A stretch of 64,000 nucleotides of DNA from Actinomyces haliotis. GTDB taxonomy: Bacteria; Actinomycetota; Actinomycetes; Actinomycetales; Actinomycetaceae. The DNA lies in the NCBI RefSeq assembly GCF_015355765.1, contig NZ_JACWNA010000020.1:16543-80542 (forward strand), given 5' to 3'. A model generated the notes under the pieces. That model saw only the letters and a program-made list of their open reading frames with translations, had not been told where the DNA came from and searched no databases. Numbering within the stretch: position 1 is the stretch's first letter; every line of letters begins with the position of its first letter. Below, in pieces: positions 43,920 to 52,369 of this stretch. The position numbers were made by a program, and so were the translations under genes.

Positions 43920-44927
43920 GTGACGTCCCGCCGAGAGCCCACGCTGGCCGACGTCGCCGCGGAGGCGGGGGTCTCCCTCACCACCGTCTCGCGCGTCCTC
44001 AACAACCGCGGCTACCTCTCCCAGGCCACGAAGGACCGGGTCGCGGCCGCCATCGAGAAGCTCAGCTATCGGCCCAACCAGGTGGCGCGCGCGCTCCACG
44101 GCAAGTCCACCCACACGATCGGCGTCATCGTCCCGACCGTCGCGCTGCCCTTCTTCGGCGAGCTCGCCGCCGACCTCGAGGACGCCCTCGCGGAGCACGG
44201 CTACCGCATCCTCATCTGCAACTCCATGGGCCGCGCCGAGCGTGAGCGCGAGTACCTCGACCTCCTCGTCTCCCACCGCGTCGACGGCATCATCTCCGGC
44301 GCGCACAACGAGAACCTGTCCGAGTACGGCACCGTCCGGATGCCGCTGGTGACCATCGACCGCGACCTCGCCCCGACCGTCCCCAACGTCCGGTGCGACA
44401 ACGAGGACGGCGGCCGTCAGGCGACGACGCACCTGCTGGAGCGCGGCGTGCGCCGACCGGCGCTCCTCACCTCCCGGTCCGGATCGCACAACCGCCGTGA
44501 GGCCGGCTACCGCGCGGTCCTCGAGGAGGCCGGCATCGAGCCGATCGTCCTCACGGTCGACTTCCACACCCCCGACGCCGAGCGCGGTGGCCTCATTGCC
44601 CAGCGCCTCGGCTCCGTCGCCGACGTCATCGACGGCGTCTTCGCCACGGACGACCTCTCCGCGGCCGCCGCCATCGAGTGGGCGCACGAGCGCGGCCGCC
44701 GGGTCCCTGAGGACCTGCACGTCGTCGGCTTCGACGGCACCTTCGCCGTGCGGCGCGCGATGCCGGGCCTGAGCACCTTCCAGCAGCCCATCGAGGAGAT
44801 CGCGCGCACCGCCGTTCGGACCCTCATGGAGCAGGTGCGCGCCGCCGGCCCGGGCGGGGCGGAGCGCGACGTCGCCGTCGCGCCCATCGAGCTGCCCGGG
44901 CGACTGCTCGTCGGCCGCACGTCCTGA
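43920..44927 (+). CDS. scrR: LacI-family regulator, probable sucrose repressor
   Basis: A 335-residue LacI/GalR protein. The N-terminal helix-turn-helix and hinge are PTLADVAAEAGVSLTTVSRV and SYRPNQVARALHG; the ligand domain has HTIGVIVPTVALPFFGELAA and VIDGVFATDDLSAAAAIEWA. It is convergent with the sucrose PTS gene, which together with the adjacent GH32 gene is its likely target; a LacI-type imperfect operator is visible upstream of scrA. The start is GTG with AGGAG five bases before it. In the absence of sucrose it would block transport and hydrolysis. Confidence 0.87.
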   Translation: MTSRREPTLADVAAEAGVSLTTVSRVLNNRGYLSQATKDRVAAAIEKLSYRPNQVARALHGKSTHTIGVIVPTVALPFFGELAADLEDALAEHGYRILICNSMGRAEREREYLDLLVSHRVDGIISGAHNENLSEYGTVRMPLVTIDRDLAPTVPNVRCDNEDGGRQATTHLLERGVRRPALLTSRSGSHNRREAGYRAVLEEAGIEPIVLTVDFHTPDAERGGLIAQRLGSVADVIDGVFATDDLSAAAAIEWAHERGRRVPEDLHVVGFDGTFAVRRAMPGLSTFQQPIEEIARTAVRTLMEQVRAAGPGGAERDVAVAPIELPGRLLVGRTS

Positions 44928-45016
44928 ACGGGCCAGCGGCGCGGAGCGCGCTTCGACCGCTTCCCTGCTGCGCGGCGCCCACCCGCACCGTTTCCTGCCC
45001 CCCCCGAGCACGACGA

Positions 45017-45049
45017 AGGCCCTGTCCGGGCGATCCCGGGACAGGGCCT
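45017..45049 (+). terminator. Bidirectional terminator between scrR and scrA
   Basis: AGGCCCTGTCC / GGACAGGGCCT (11 bp), then GGG-CGAT-CCC inside, with one bulged G. It lies between convergent genes, 90 bases after scrR and 22 bases after scrA. Confidence 0.85.
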
Positions 45050-45070
45050 CCGTCGTACTGACGGTGCGCG

Positions 45071-47101
45071 TCAGGCGGTCGGCTGGACCGCCTCGGCGGC
45101 GCTCACCTCGAACAGGGCGTCCCCGCGGCTCACGGCACCGGTGGCCGCGCCGGTGACACCGGCGAAGGACGAGGCGTTCGAGACGACGACCGGGGTCACC
45201 GTCTGGTAGCCGGCCTCGCCGACTGCGGCCCAGTCGACCTCGACGAGGGGCTGGCCGCGGCGGACCTTCTGACCGGCTGTGACGAGCGGCGTGAAGTGCT
45301 TGCCGTCGAGCTCGACGGTGTCCATGCCGACGTGGATGAGGAGCTCGACGCCGGAGGCCGAGCGCAGGCCGTAGGCGTGGCCCGTCGGGAAGGCGACGAG
45401 GACCTCGCCGTCGACCGGGGAGACAACGGGGCCTTCGGAGGGCACGACGGCGGCGCCGGGACCGAGCATCCCGGAGGCGAAGGTCGGGTCCGCGACCTCG
45501 GACAGCGGGATGGCGCGGCCCTGGATCGGGGAGGTGACGGCGAGGTCGGTGGCGGCCTCGGCCGGGATCTCGACCGGGGCGGTCTCGCTGTGCTCGGCGA
45601 GCGCCTCGGCCGCGAGGGCCTCCTCGTCGGCGTCGTCTGCGTCCGCTGCCAAGGAGGCTGCCCCTCTGGTGGAGGCGTAGAAGAACGCCGCGGTGAAGGC
45701 GATGATGAAGACGAGGACCTCGAGGATGAGGTACGCCGGGATGTCCTTCGTGATGATCGAGACGAATCCGACGAAGCCGGCGGCGCCGAGCGCGGAGCCG
45801 CGGATGTCGAGGAGCGCGACTCCGGCCCCGCCGAGGGCGGCCGTGCCCATGCCGATGAAGAAGGGCCAGCGCAGGCGGAGGTTGACACCGAAGATCGCGG
45901 GCTCGGTGATCCCGAAGACGGCGGAGACGCCACCGGCGCCGGCCAGGCCCTTCATCTTGGCGTCACGGGTCTTGAAGAAGACGGCGAGGGCGACGGCGCC
46001 CTGAGCGACGTTGGCCATGGAGGCGATCGGGAAGATGAAGTCGCCGACGCCGCCGTTCTGCGGAAGCAGCGGGATCTCGACCGCCGGGAAGGACTGGTGC
46101 AGACCGGTGACGACGATCGGCGAGTAGACGAGGCCGAAGAGCAGACCGCCGACGACGCCGAGGTGGACGTACAGCCAGTTCAGTGCGGTCGTGATGTCGT
46201 TGGAGAGGACGCGCGTGATGGGGCCGACGATCACGAAGGTGAGGAAGCCGGTGACGAGCATCGTGATCAGGGGCGTGAGGAGGAAGTCCGCGGTGCCGGA
46301 GAGGCGCTTGTGGAGCCACTTCTCGATGGTGGCGAGGATCCAGGCGACGCACAGCACCGGGATGACCATGGCCTGGTAGCCGATCTTGTCGACCGTGATG
46401 CCGAAGAGGTGCCACGTGGGGTTCTCGCCGGTGTACTTCCAGAAGGCGGCCGCAGCCGTCGGGTTTGACATCGAGTAGGCGCTCAGCAGCGAGCTGGAGA
46501 CCATGGCGGCGCCCATGGCGCCGCCGAGGTAGACGTTGCCGCCGAAGCGCTTCGTCGCGGAGAAGCCGACCAGGATGGGCAGGAAGGCGAAGGCCGCCGC
46601 GGAGATGAGGTTGATGAGGCTCGCGTAGTCGCTGAGCCAGCTCCACCGCTCGACGAGCGACGGACTGCCGACGCCCCCGAAGAGGCCCTCCGCCGTGAGG
46701 ACGTTGTTGAGCGCCATCATGAGACCGCCGGCGATGAGGGCCGGGAGGATCGGGACGAAGATGTCCGCGATCACCTTGATGAAGCGGGTGACCGGGTTTC
46801 CGCTCTTGGCGGCCTCCTGCTTGGCCTCGTCCTTGGAGACCTCCTTGACGCCACCGGTCTTGACCATGTCGTCGAAGACGATGTCGACGTCGCCAGGACC
46901 GACGATGATCTGGTACATGCCGCCGGCGATGAAGGTCCCCTTGATGTCGGGATCCTTGTCGAGAGCCTTCTGGTTGACCTTGTCCATGTCGTTGAGGACG
47001 AGGCGCAGGCGCGTCGCGCAGTGCGCGGCGGCGCTGATGTTCTCCGAGCCCCCGACGTAGTCGAGGACGTCCTTCGCCACTCGGGCGTGATCCATTGCCA
47101 C
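45071..47101 (-). CDS. scrA: Sucrose-specific PTS enzyme IIBCA
   Basis: A 676-residue transporter that phosphorylates sucrose as it is imported. Domain order IIB-IIC-IIA. The IIB phospho-cysteine is Cys28 in ISAAAHCATRLRLV. The IIC membrane part (~105-480) has PALIAGGLMMALNNVL and FGITEPAIFGVNLRLRWPFF, and the IIA phospho-histidine is His590 in VELLIHVGMDTVELDG. The start is GTG (47101) because AAAGGA precedes it by seven bases; an ATG two codons later is possible. It is downstream of scrB, 155 bases away, with a promoter/operator in that gap. The IIA domain is fused, so the only missing general PTS parts (EI, HPr) must be elsewhere. Confidence 0.93.
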   Translation of the reverse strand: MAMDHARVAKDVLDYVGGSENISAAAHCATRLRLVLNDMDKVNQKALDKDPDIKGTFIAGGMYQIIVGPGDVDIVFDDMVKTGGVKEVSKDEAKQEAAKSGNPVTRFIKVIADIFVPILPALIAGGLMMALNNVLTAEGLFGGVGSPSLVERWSWLSDYASLINLISAAAFAFLPILVGFSATKRFGGNVYLGGAMGAAMVSSSLLSAYSMSNPTAAAAFWKYTGENPTWHLFGITVDKIGYQAMVIPVLCVAWILATIEKWLHKRLSGTADFLLTPLITMLVTGFLTFVIVGPITRVLSNDITTALNWLYVHLGVVGGLLFGLVYSPIVVTGLHQSFPAVEIPLLPQNGGVGDFIFPIASMANVAQGAVALAVFFKTRDAKMKGLAGAGGVSAVFGITEPAIFGVNLRLRWPFFIGMGTAALGGAGVALLDIRGSALGAAGFVGFVSIITKDIPAYLILEVLVFIIAFTAAFFYASTRGAASLAADADDADEEALAAEALAEHSETAPVEIPAEAATDLAVTSPIQGRAIPLSEVADPTFASGMLGPGAAVVPSEGPVVSPVDGEVLVAFPTGHAYGLRSASGVELLIHVGMDTVELDGKHFTPLVTAGQKVRRGQPLVEVDWAAVGEAGYQTVTPVVVSNASSFAGVTGAATGAVSRGDALFEVSAAEAVQPTA

Positions 47102-47202
47102 CCGGTGTTCCTTTCTCCGTGTCCGGCCAGTCTGCGTTGAGCTCGGGACCCTCGCGCTGGGCGGGGTCGGGGGTCAGCGGTGACGCCCGTGGTCCGGACC
47201 TA

Positions 47203-47218
47203 TGTCAATCGATCGTCA
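47203..47218. promoter_or_regulatory. Candidate ScrR operator
   Basis: TGTCAATCGATCGTCA is an imperfect palindrome (about 7 of 9 positions match between half sites TGTCAATCG and TGACGATCG) with the central CG typical of LacI-family operators. It abuts the -10 box of the candidate scrA promoter, so a bound repressor would block initiation. Confidence 0.5.
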
Positions 47219-47247
47219 GGTTACCGGTCGCGAGAACTTCGCCGCAA
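47218..47247 (-). promoter_or_regulatory. Candidate scrA promoter
   Basis: On the minus strand, -35 TTGCGG and -10 TAACCT are separated by 18 bases, with the operator just downstream and the scrA start about 117 bases away. The boxes are weak matches, so this is tentative. Confidence 0.4.
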
Positions 47248-47256
47248 GCGATCGTC

Positions 47257-48828
47257 TCACCCCGTCGGCTTCTCGTCGTGGACGACGGCGCGGGCGGACG
47301 TCACGCGCGTCGTGCCGTCGGCGGAGAGGAGCGCCCCGGTGGTTCGCGTGTCGACGAATGAGCGCACGGTGAGGGCGACGTCCCCGTCGCCGACGACGAC
47401 CTCGGTGATCGAGCGGTCATGCAGGACCTCGATCCGAGGCGCCGTGCCCTCCGGGAGGCTGACGCGGCGGCGTGCACCGTGCCCGGTGTACCGCGAGGTC
47501 GATCGGTCCACGACGAGGGCCGGCTCCTCCCCCAGCTCCAGGACGACGTCGACGTGGCACGTCTCCGAGCCGATCCTGAGGGTGAGCCGCGACCGGGCTG
47601 CAGGCGTGCCGGCCGACCCGCCAACCGGTGCGGCGAGCTCGAGCACCAGGTGCCACGAGCGGTGCCCCTCGAGCTCGGGCACGGGCGTGGGCTCGGTCGC
47701 GAGCGCGTGTCCGGGCAGTGCCAGGCGCGCGTCGTCGGGGACGGCGACGGCTAGGCGCTGGATGAGCCGCCCGCAGCGCAGGGAGAGGACGCGTGGGGCG
47801 GTCATGGCGTGGACCCAGCCACCCGTGCCGATCGAGGGCTGGCCGTCCTCCCCCGCGTTGCCCGCCCAGGCCATGAGGAGGGGCGGTCCGGGCTCCGAGG
47901 GGCGTCGCGCGAAGACCTGCGGCGCGTAGAACTCGGTCCCGCGGTCGATCTCACGGACGGTGCCGTCGCACCCGCGCAGCTCGGTCCCGACGAGGTGCCC
48001 GACGGCGTAGCAGGCCGGGAAGACGTTCTCGAAGCCCTCGCCGGCCGGCTCCATGCCCTGGGGGCAGAGGAGGAGGACGTCGTAGTCCTCGCCGTCGGCC
48101 TCGTCCGTGAGCCGGATGATGCTCGGGCACTCCCACATGTAGCCGAGCGCGTCCAAGGCGCCGTCGGCGTCCGGGAACGACATCTCGCCCTCCGGCACCC
48201 AGGTGAGGAGGTCGGTCGAGCGCAGGAGGACGCCGGCTCCCGTGAGGTCCTCGCGCTGGGAACCCACCAGCATGCGGTACTCCCCCGGGTGCTCCGGGTC
48301 GCGCCAGACCTGGGGGTCGCGGAAGTGAGGCGTGTAGCCGGGCAGGTGGTCCGGGACGAGCGGGTTGCCCGGCCACTTCTCGAAGCGGACCAGGTCCGGA
48401 CTCGTGACGAGGCACTGGCTCGGGGTGCGGTTGTCGGTGGACGGGTCCTTGAGGTTCCCGGTGTAGAAGAGCTGATACGGCGCGCCGGCCGGAGCGCTGC
48501 TGAGCTCGTCGTCCTCGAGGGCGAGCGCCGTGCCGGAGTACGCGCCGGAGAGGTCGTAGGACGACTCGGGGATGATGGCGGGCGCGTGCTGCGTCCACCG
48601 GAGCAGGTCGGTGCTGGTGGCGTGGCCCCAGTAGACGAGCTTGCGGTGCGGGTGAAGCGGGCTGAGCTGGTAGAAGGCGTGGTAGGTGCCGCCGTCGACG
48701 AGGAGCCCGTTGGGATCGTTGAGCCTGCCCACCGGGGGCGCCAGGTGGACGAGCGGGTAGTCGGGGTCCGTCCGCGCCGTCGACGCCGCGATGGTCTCGG
48801 TCGCCAGTGCCGTGAGGTCCTCGCTCAT
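47257..48828 (-). CDS. scrB: Sucrose-6-phosphate hydrolase, GH32 family
   Basis: A 523-residue intracellular invertase-type enzyme that splits sucrose-6-phosphate from ScrA into glucose-6-phosphate and fructose. GH32 blocks: RLNDPNG (nucleophile Asp38), FRDPQVW (Asp171), MWECPSI (acid/base Glu233), with a five-bladed propeller and a C-terminal beta-sandwich from ~residue 400. The ATG at 48828 (MSEDLTALATE) was chosen; a longer frame upstream is Ser/Pro/Arg-rich and unlike GH32. No fructokinase is in the window. Confidence 0.93.
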   Translation of the reverse strand: MSEDLTALATETIAASTARTDPDYPLVHLAPPVGRLNDPNGLLVDGGTYHAFYQLSPLHPHRKLVYWGHATSTDLLRWTQHAPAIIPESSYDLSGAYSGTALALEDDELSSAPAGAPYQLFYTGNLKDPSTDNRTPSQCLVTSPDLVRFEKWPGNPLVPDHLPGYTPHFRDPQVWRDPEHPGEYRMLVGSQREDLTGAGVLLRSTDLLTWVPEGEMSFPDADGALDALGYMWECPSIIRLTDEADGEDYDVLLLCPQGMEPAGEGFENVFPACYAVGHLVGTELRGCDGTVREIDRGTEFYAPQVFARRPSEPGPPLLMAWAGNAGEDGQPSIGTGGWVHAMTAPRVLSLRCGRLIQRLAVAVPDDARLALPGHALATEPTPVPELEGHRSWHLVLELAAPVGGSAGTPAARSRLTLRIGSETCHVDVVLELGEEPALVVDRSTSRYTGHGARRRVSLPEGTAPRIEVLHDRSITEVVVGDGDVALTVRSFVDTRTTGALLSADGTTRVTSARAVVHDEKPTG

Positions 48829-48964
48829 GCCGCGGAGGCTAACAGGCCCGGGTGTGCGGCTCCTCGCCGGGTGCTGCCGCGCCGACGACGTCATGGGACC
48901 GGTACCGCCGGCCGCCTCGACGAGACGGGGACGACGGGGCCGGGAGCCGCGATGACGATCGGGC

Positions 48965-49201
48965 TCAGTGGAAGTACGGGATGATGAGCCAGAGACCGAA
49001 GAGGACGATCGCTCCGGCGAGGATGAGGAAGAAGCCTGCGGCCACCTCGGCCGCGTGGAGGCCGGCGACCTCACCGCTCTGGCGCTTGACGTGCACGTCG
49101 TCGAGCATGCGGGCCGCGGCGGCCGTGATGGCCAGGACGAAGCTCGTCGCGATGACGGTGACGACGGTGACGAGACCGAGGGAGGCCCAGTCGATGCTCA
49201 C
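48965..49201 (-). CDS. Small membrane protein coupled to the PiT phosphate transporter
   Basis: 78 residues with two membrane helices (about 9-31 and 54-75) separated by a short charged loop (RMLDDVHVKRQSGEVAGLHA). No known domain. The ATG overlaps the stop of the PiT gene by four bases (ATGA), so it is translated with it and may be an accessory or regulatory subunit, in the position where other bacteria carry a PhoU/DUF47 protein. A role in phosphate uptake is inference from coupling only. Confidence 0.75.
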   Translation of the reverse strand: MSIDWASLGLVTVVTVIATSFVLAITAAAARMLDDVHVKRQSGEVAGLHAAEVAAGFFLILAGAIVLFGLWLIIPYFH

Positions 49202-50472
49202 TTGAGGTTCTCCTTCGTCTCGGACGCGCTGTTGAGGAGGGATCCGGCGACCCCGGTGTGGGAGGGCCGACCGGTCGGGCCCACGCCGACGAGCTCCTGA
49301 CGGACCTGCTCACGGGTGCGAGGCGCGCGGCCGAGCCCCGGGGCGTTCTGCTTGGCGACGACGACCTGGTCAGCGTCGTTGACGTTGGAGAAGTCGACCT
49401 TGTTGTGGTTGGCCTGACGGACGATGAGGAGAGCGCCGATGACGAGGAGCACGATGACGACGAGCAGGCCGAGCGTGCCGCCCTTGACGGCGATGAGGGA
49501 GGTGAGCGCGCCGACCACGCCCGCGCAGGGCAGGGTGATGAGCCAGGCGACCGCCATCTTGCCGAAGGTGCCCCAGGAGACCTTCGTGCCGCGACCGATG
49601 CCGGTGCCGAGCACGGAGCCCGTGCAGATGTGGGTCGTCGAGAGGGCGAAGCCGAGGTGCGAGGACGCCAGGATCGCGACCGTCGACGCCGTCTCCGCGG
49701 CGAAGCCCTGGGGCGAGTCGACGTGGACGAGTCCCCTGCCCATCGTGCGCATGATGCGCCAGCCGCCGGAGTAGGTACCCAGGCCGATGGCGAGGCCGGC
49801 AGCGAGGATGACCCAGGCGTGCGGCGAGGTGCCACTGGCCTGGTAACCCGAGGCGACGAGCACCAGCGTGATGACGCCCATCGTCTTCTGGCCGTCCGAG
49901 GTCCCGTGAGCCAGCGCGACCATGGAGGCGGAGATGCGTTGCCCGTTGCGGAAGATCTTCTCTGAGTAGGGGTCGGTGGGGTTGGCGATCCGGTAGGCGA
50001 ACCAGGTCGCGAGCGCCGACGCCGCGCCGGCGACCAGCGGCGCCACGAGCGCCGGGAGGATCACCTTGGACATGACCGTTCCCCAGTGGACGCCCTGGAC
50101 GCCCGCCGAGACCATGACGGCGCCGATGAGGCCGCCGAACAGCGCGTGGGAGGACGACGAGGGCAGGCCGAACAGCCAGGTGGCGAGGTTCCACAGGATG
50201 GCGCCGGCCAGGCCTGCGAAGACCATGGCCGGTGCCTCCTTGATGAGGCTGTCGTCGAAGAGGCCGCCGGAGATCGTCTTGGCGACCTCGGTGGACAGCG
50301 TCGCGCCGACGACGTTGAGCACCGCGGCCACGAGCACGGCTCGACGCGGGGTGAAGGCGCCGGTCGCGACCGAGGTGGCCATGGCGTTCGCCGAGTCGTG
50401 GAAGCCGTTGGTGAAGTCGAAGACGATGGCGGTCACCACGACGACGATCACGATGAAGAGGGTTGCTGACAT
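49198..50472 (-). CDS. pit: PiT-family inorganic phosphate transporter
   Basis: A 424-residue membrane protein with ~10 helices. The duplicated PiT signatures are present: FDFTNGFHDSANAMATSVAT near residues 17-36 and ISASMVALAHGTSDGQKTMG near ~185, with GLPSSSSHALFGGLIGA and the later LSTTHICTGSVLGTG. It moves phosphate, probably as metal-phosphate, with protons or sodium. The ATG at 50472 follows GGAAAG; the longer frame upstream is not PiT-like. A PhoP-type direct repeat lies 145 bases upstream. Confidence 0.93.
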   Translation of the reverse strand: MSATLFIVIVVVVTAIVFDFTNGFHDSANAMATSVATGAFTPRRAVLVAAVLNVVGATLSTEVAKTISGGLFDDSLIKEAPAMVFAGLAGAILWNLATWLFGLPSSSSHALFGGLIGAVMVSAGVQGVHWGTVMSKVILPALVAPLVAGAASALATWFAYRIANPTDPYSEKIFRNGQRISASMVALAHGTSDGQKTMGVITLVLVASGYQASGTSPHAWVILAAGLAIGLGTYSGGWRIMRTMGRGLVHVDSPQGFAAETASTVAILASSHLGFALSTTHICTGSVLGTGIGRGTKVSWGTFGKMAVAWLITLPCAGVVGALTSLIAVKGGTLGLLVVIVLLVIGALLIVRQANHNKVDFSNVNDADQVVVAKQNAPGLGRAPRTREQVRQELVGVGPTGRPSHTGVAGSLLNSASETKENLK

Positions 50473-50616
50473 GCGCTTTCCGGTTGGTTCCGACAGCTGC
50501 CGGGCCCTGGTGGCCCGCGCGTCGCGCGCGCTCGGCCGGGGCGGCCGGACCGCCGGTGAGCGGCCCTCGATCATTGTTACCGGCGTGATACGGGCGAGGA
50601 CAGCGAGATGCCACGA

Positions 50617-50638
50617 GTTCACCAACTGTTCACTGAGG
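50617..50638 (+). promoter_or_regulatory. Candidate PHO box (PhoP-binding direct repeat)
   Basis: Two 11-base units in tandem, GTTCACCAACT and GTTCACTGAGG, match the GTTCACC-type direct repeats bound by PhoP in actinobacteria. They lie in the 357-base gap between pit (start 50472, minus) and the sugar MFS gene (start 50830, plus), reading toward the latter. Regulation of pit by phosphate starvation is the natural proposal. The rest of the gap has a 7-bp hairpin (50698-50716) and an A-rich run but no other assignable signal. Confidence 0.6.
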
Positions 50639-50829
50639 CGGAGCGTGGGACTCGTCACCCGAGCGGCTCGAGCAGGGCCAAGGTCTCAGGTGATGGCGTG
50701 GTGTGGCGGACACCACCTGACACGATCTAGCCCTGCGCCGTATGGAAAAAAACGGCCCGTCTAGGGTCTGTGTGTCACCGCGCGGTGGGTCGCCGCCCGC
50801 CCGCACCCCGTCTCGTCGAGGAACCCCCC

Positions 50830-52326
50830 ATGTCAGTTCAGAGCACCGCGCAGGCATCCCAGGTCGCCACGACGACGGTCCCGCGTCCCGCCCCAGGGCC
50901 CGCCCCCCGTCGCCGTCCCGTGCGCCTCGTCGCACTCATCGCGACCCTCGGGTCACTTCTCTTCGGCTACGACACCGGCGTCATCTCCGGGGCGCTTCCC
51001 TTCATGTCACTGCCCACCGGGCAGGGCGGCCTCGGCCTCAGTCCTGCCGCCGAGGGCGTCGTCACGGGGGCACTGCCGCTGGGGGCGGCCGTCGGCGCGC
51101 TCCTCGGAGGGGCGCTCGCCGACGCCGTCGGACGGCGGCGCGGGCTCCTCGTCCTCGCGTCCGTGTTCCTCGTCGGGGCGCTCGGTGCCGCGCTCGCGCC
51201 CGCCTACGGCGTCATGGTCCTGTTCCGCGTCGTCCTCGGCGTCGCCGTCGGCGGCGCCTCCACGACCGTGCCCGTCTACCTCGCCGAGATCTCCCCCGCG
51301 GCCAAGCGCGGCTCCGTCGTCGCCGTCGACCAGGTCATGATCGTCTCCGGCCAGCTCGCCGCCTACGCCATCAACGCGGGCATCGCCGCCGCCTACGACG
51401 ACCCGAGCGCCTGGCGCTGGATGCTCTCGGTCGCCACCCTGCCCGCCGTGGCGCTCTGGGTGGGCATGCGCGTCATGCCCGAGTCGCCGCGGTGGTACGT
51501 CGCCCACGGCCGGGAGGACGAGGCCCGCACGGTCCTCGCCCAGCTCGCCGACGAGGCCCACCCCGAGGACCCTGAGGAGAGCATCGCCGCCATGCGGCGC
51601 TCACTCGCGTCCGAGGAGGCCAGCGGTCGGGCCGGGCTCGCCGACCTCGCCACCCCGTGGATCCTGCGCATCGTCGCCGTCGGCATGGGCCTGTCCGTCA
51701 TCCAGCAGATCACCGGCGTCAACGCGATCATGTACTTCGCGCCGACGATCCTCGCCTCGACCGGGCTGGGCACGAACGCCGCGCTCGCCGCCACCATCGC
51801 CAACGGGGTCGTCTCGGTCGTCGCCGCGCTCCTCGGTCTCTGGCTTGTCCGGGTCCTCCCGCGCAAGCGGCTCCTCGCGGTCGGCCAGGGACTCATCGTC
51901 GTGACGCTCGTCGGCATCGGTGCCATCTCGCTCGCCACCGACGGCACCGGAGCCACCTGGCCGGTGCTCATCCTCATGCTCGTCTTCCTCGTCGGGCAGC
52001 AGGGCGCCGTCTCCCCCGTCACGTGGGTCATGCTCTCGGAGATCTTCCCGCTCCGGGTGCGCGGTATCGGCGTGGGCGTCTCGGTGCTCGTCCAGTGGGT
52101 CGCGAACGCGATCATCTCCTCGACCTTCCCGGTCCTCCTCGCCCGGGCGGGCCTGGGGCCCGTCTTCCTCGTCTTCGCCGCGCTCAACGTCATCGCCCTT
52201 CTTCTTGCGCAACGCCTCCTGCCCGAGACGTCGCGCATGACGCTCGAGGACATCGAGCGTCACTGGGCGCCCGTGGGCTCCTCCGCGAGCTCGCCGTCCC
52301 GCGAGTCGACTCGCGCGCAGTCCTGA
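50830..52326 (+). CDS. MFS transporter, sugar porter family
   Basis: A 498-residue, 12-helix proton symporter of the XylE/GalP/GLUT type. It has GYDTGVISGALPF in helix 1, ADAVGRRRGLL in the 2-3 loop, PESPRWYVAHGREDEA before the central loop, QQITGVNAIMYFAPTI in helix 7, and the C-terminal PETSRMTLEDIE. The sugar cannot be named; candidates are xylose, arabinose, galactose or inositol. The ATG at 50830 was chosen for the family start; the frame from 50770 has no ribosome-binding site. Confidence 0.9.
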   Translation: MSVQSTAQASQVATTTVPRPAPGPAPRRRPVRLVALIATLGSLLFGYDTGVISGALPFMSLPTGQGGLGLSPAAEGVVTGALPLGAAVGALLGGALADAVGRRRGLLVLASVFLVGALGAALAPAYGVMVLFRVVLGVAVGGASTTVPVYLAEISPAAKRGSVVAVDQVMIVSGQLAAYAINAGIAAAYDDPSAWRWMLSVATLPAVALWVGMRVMPESPRWYVAHGREDEARTVLAQLADEAHPEDPEESIAAMRRSLASEEASGRAGLADLATPWILRIVAVGMGLSVIQQITGVNAIMYFAPTILASTGLGTNAALAATIANGVVSVVAALLGLWLVRVLPRKRLLAVGQGLIVVTLVGIGAISLATDGTGATWPVLILMLVFLVGQQGAVSPVTWVMLSEIFPLRVRGIGVGVSVLVQWVANAIISSTFPVLLARAGLGPVFLVFAALNVIALLLAQRLLPETSRMTLEDIERHWAPVGSSASSPSRESTRAQS

Positions 52327-52369
52327 GGCCCGCTGCCCCTGCGCAGCGCGGTACGGGCATCATGGACGG

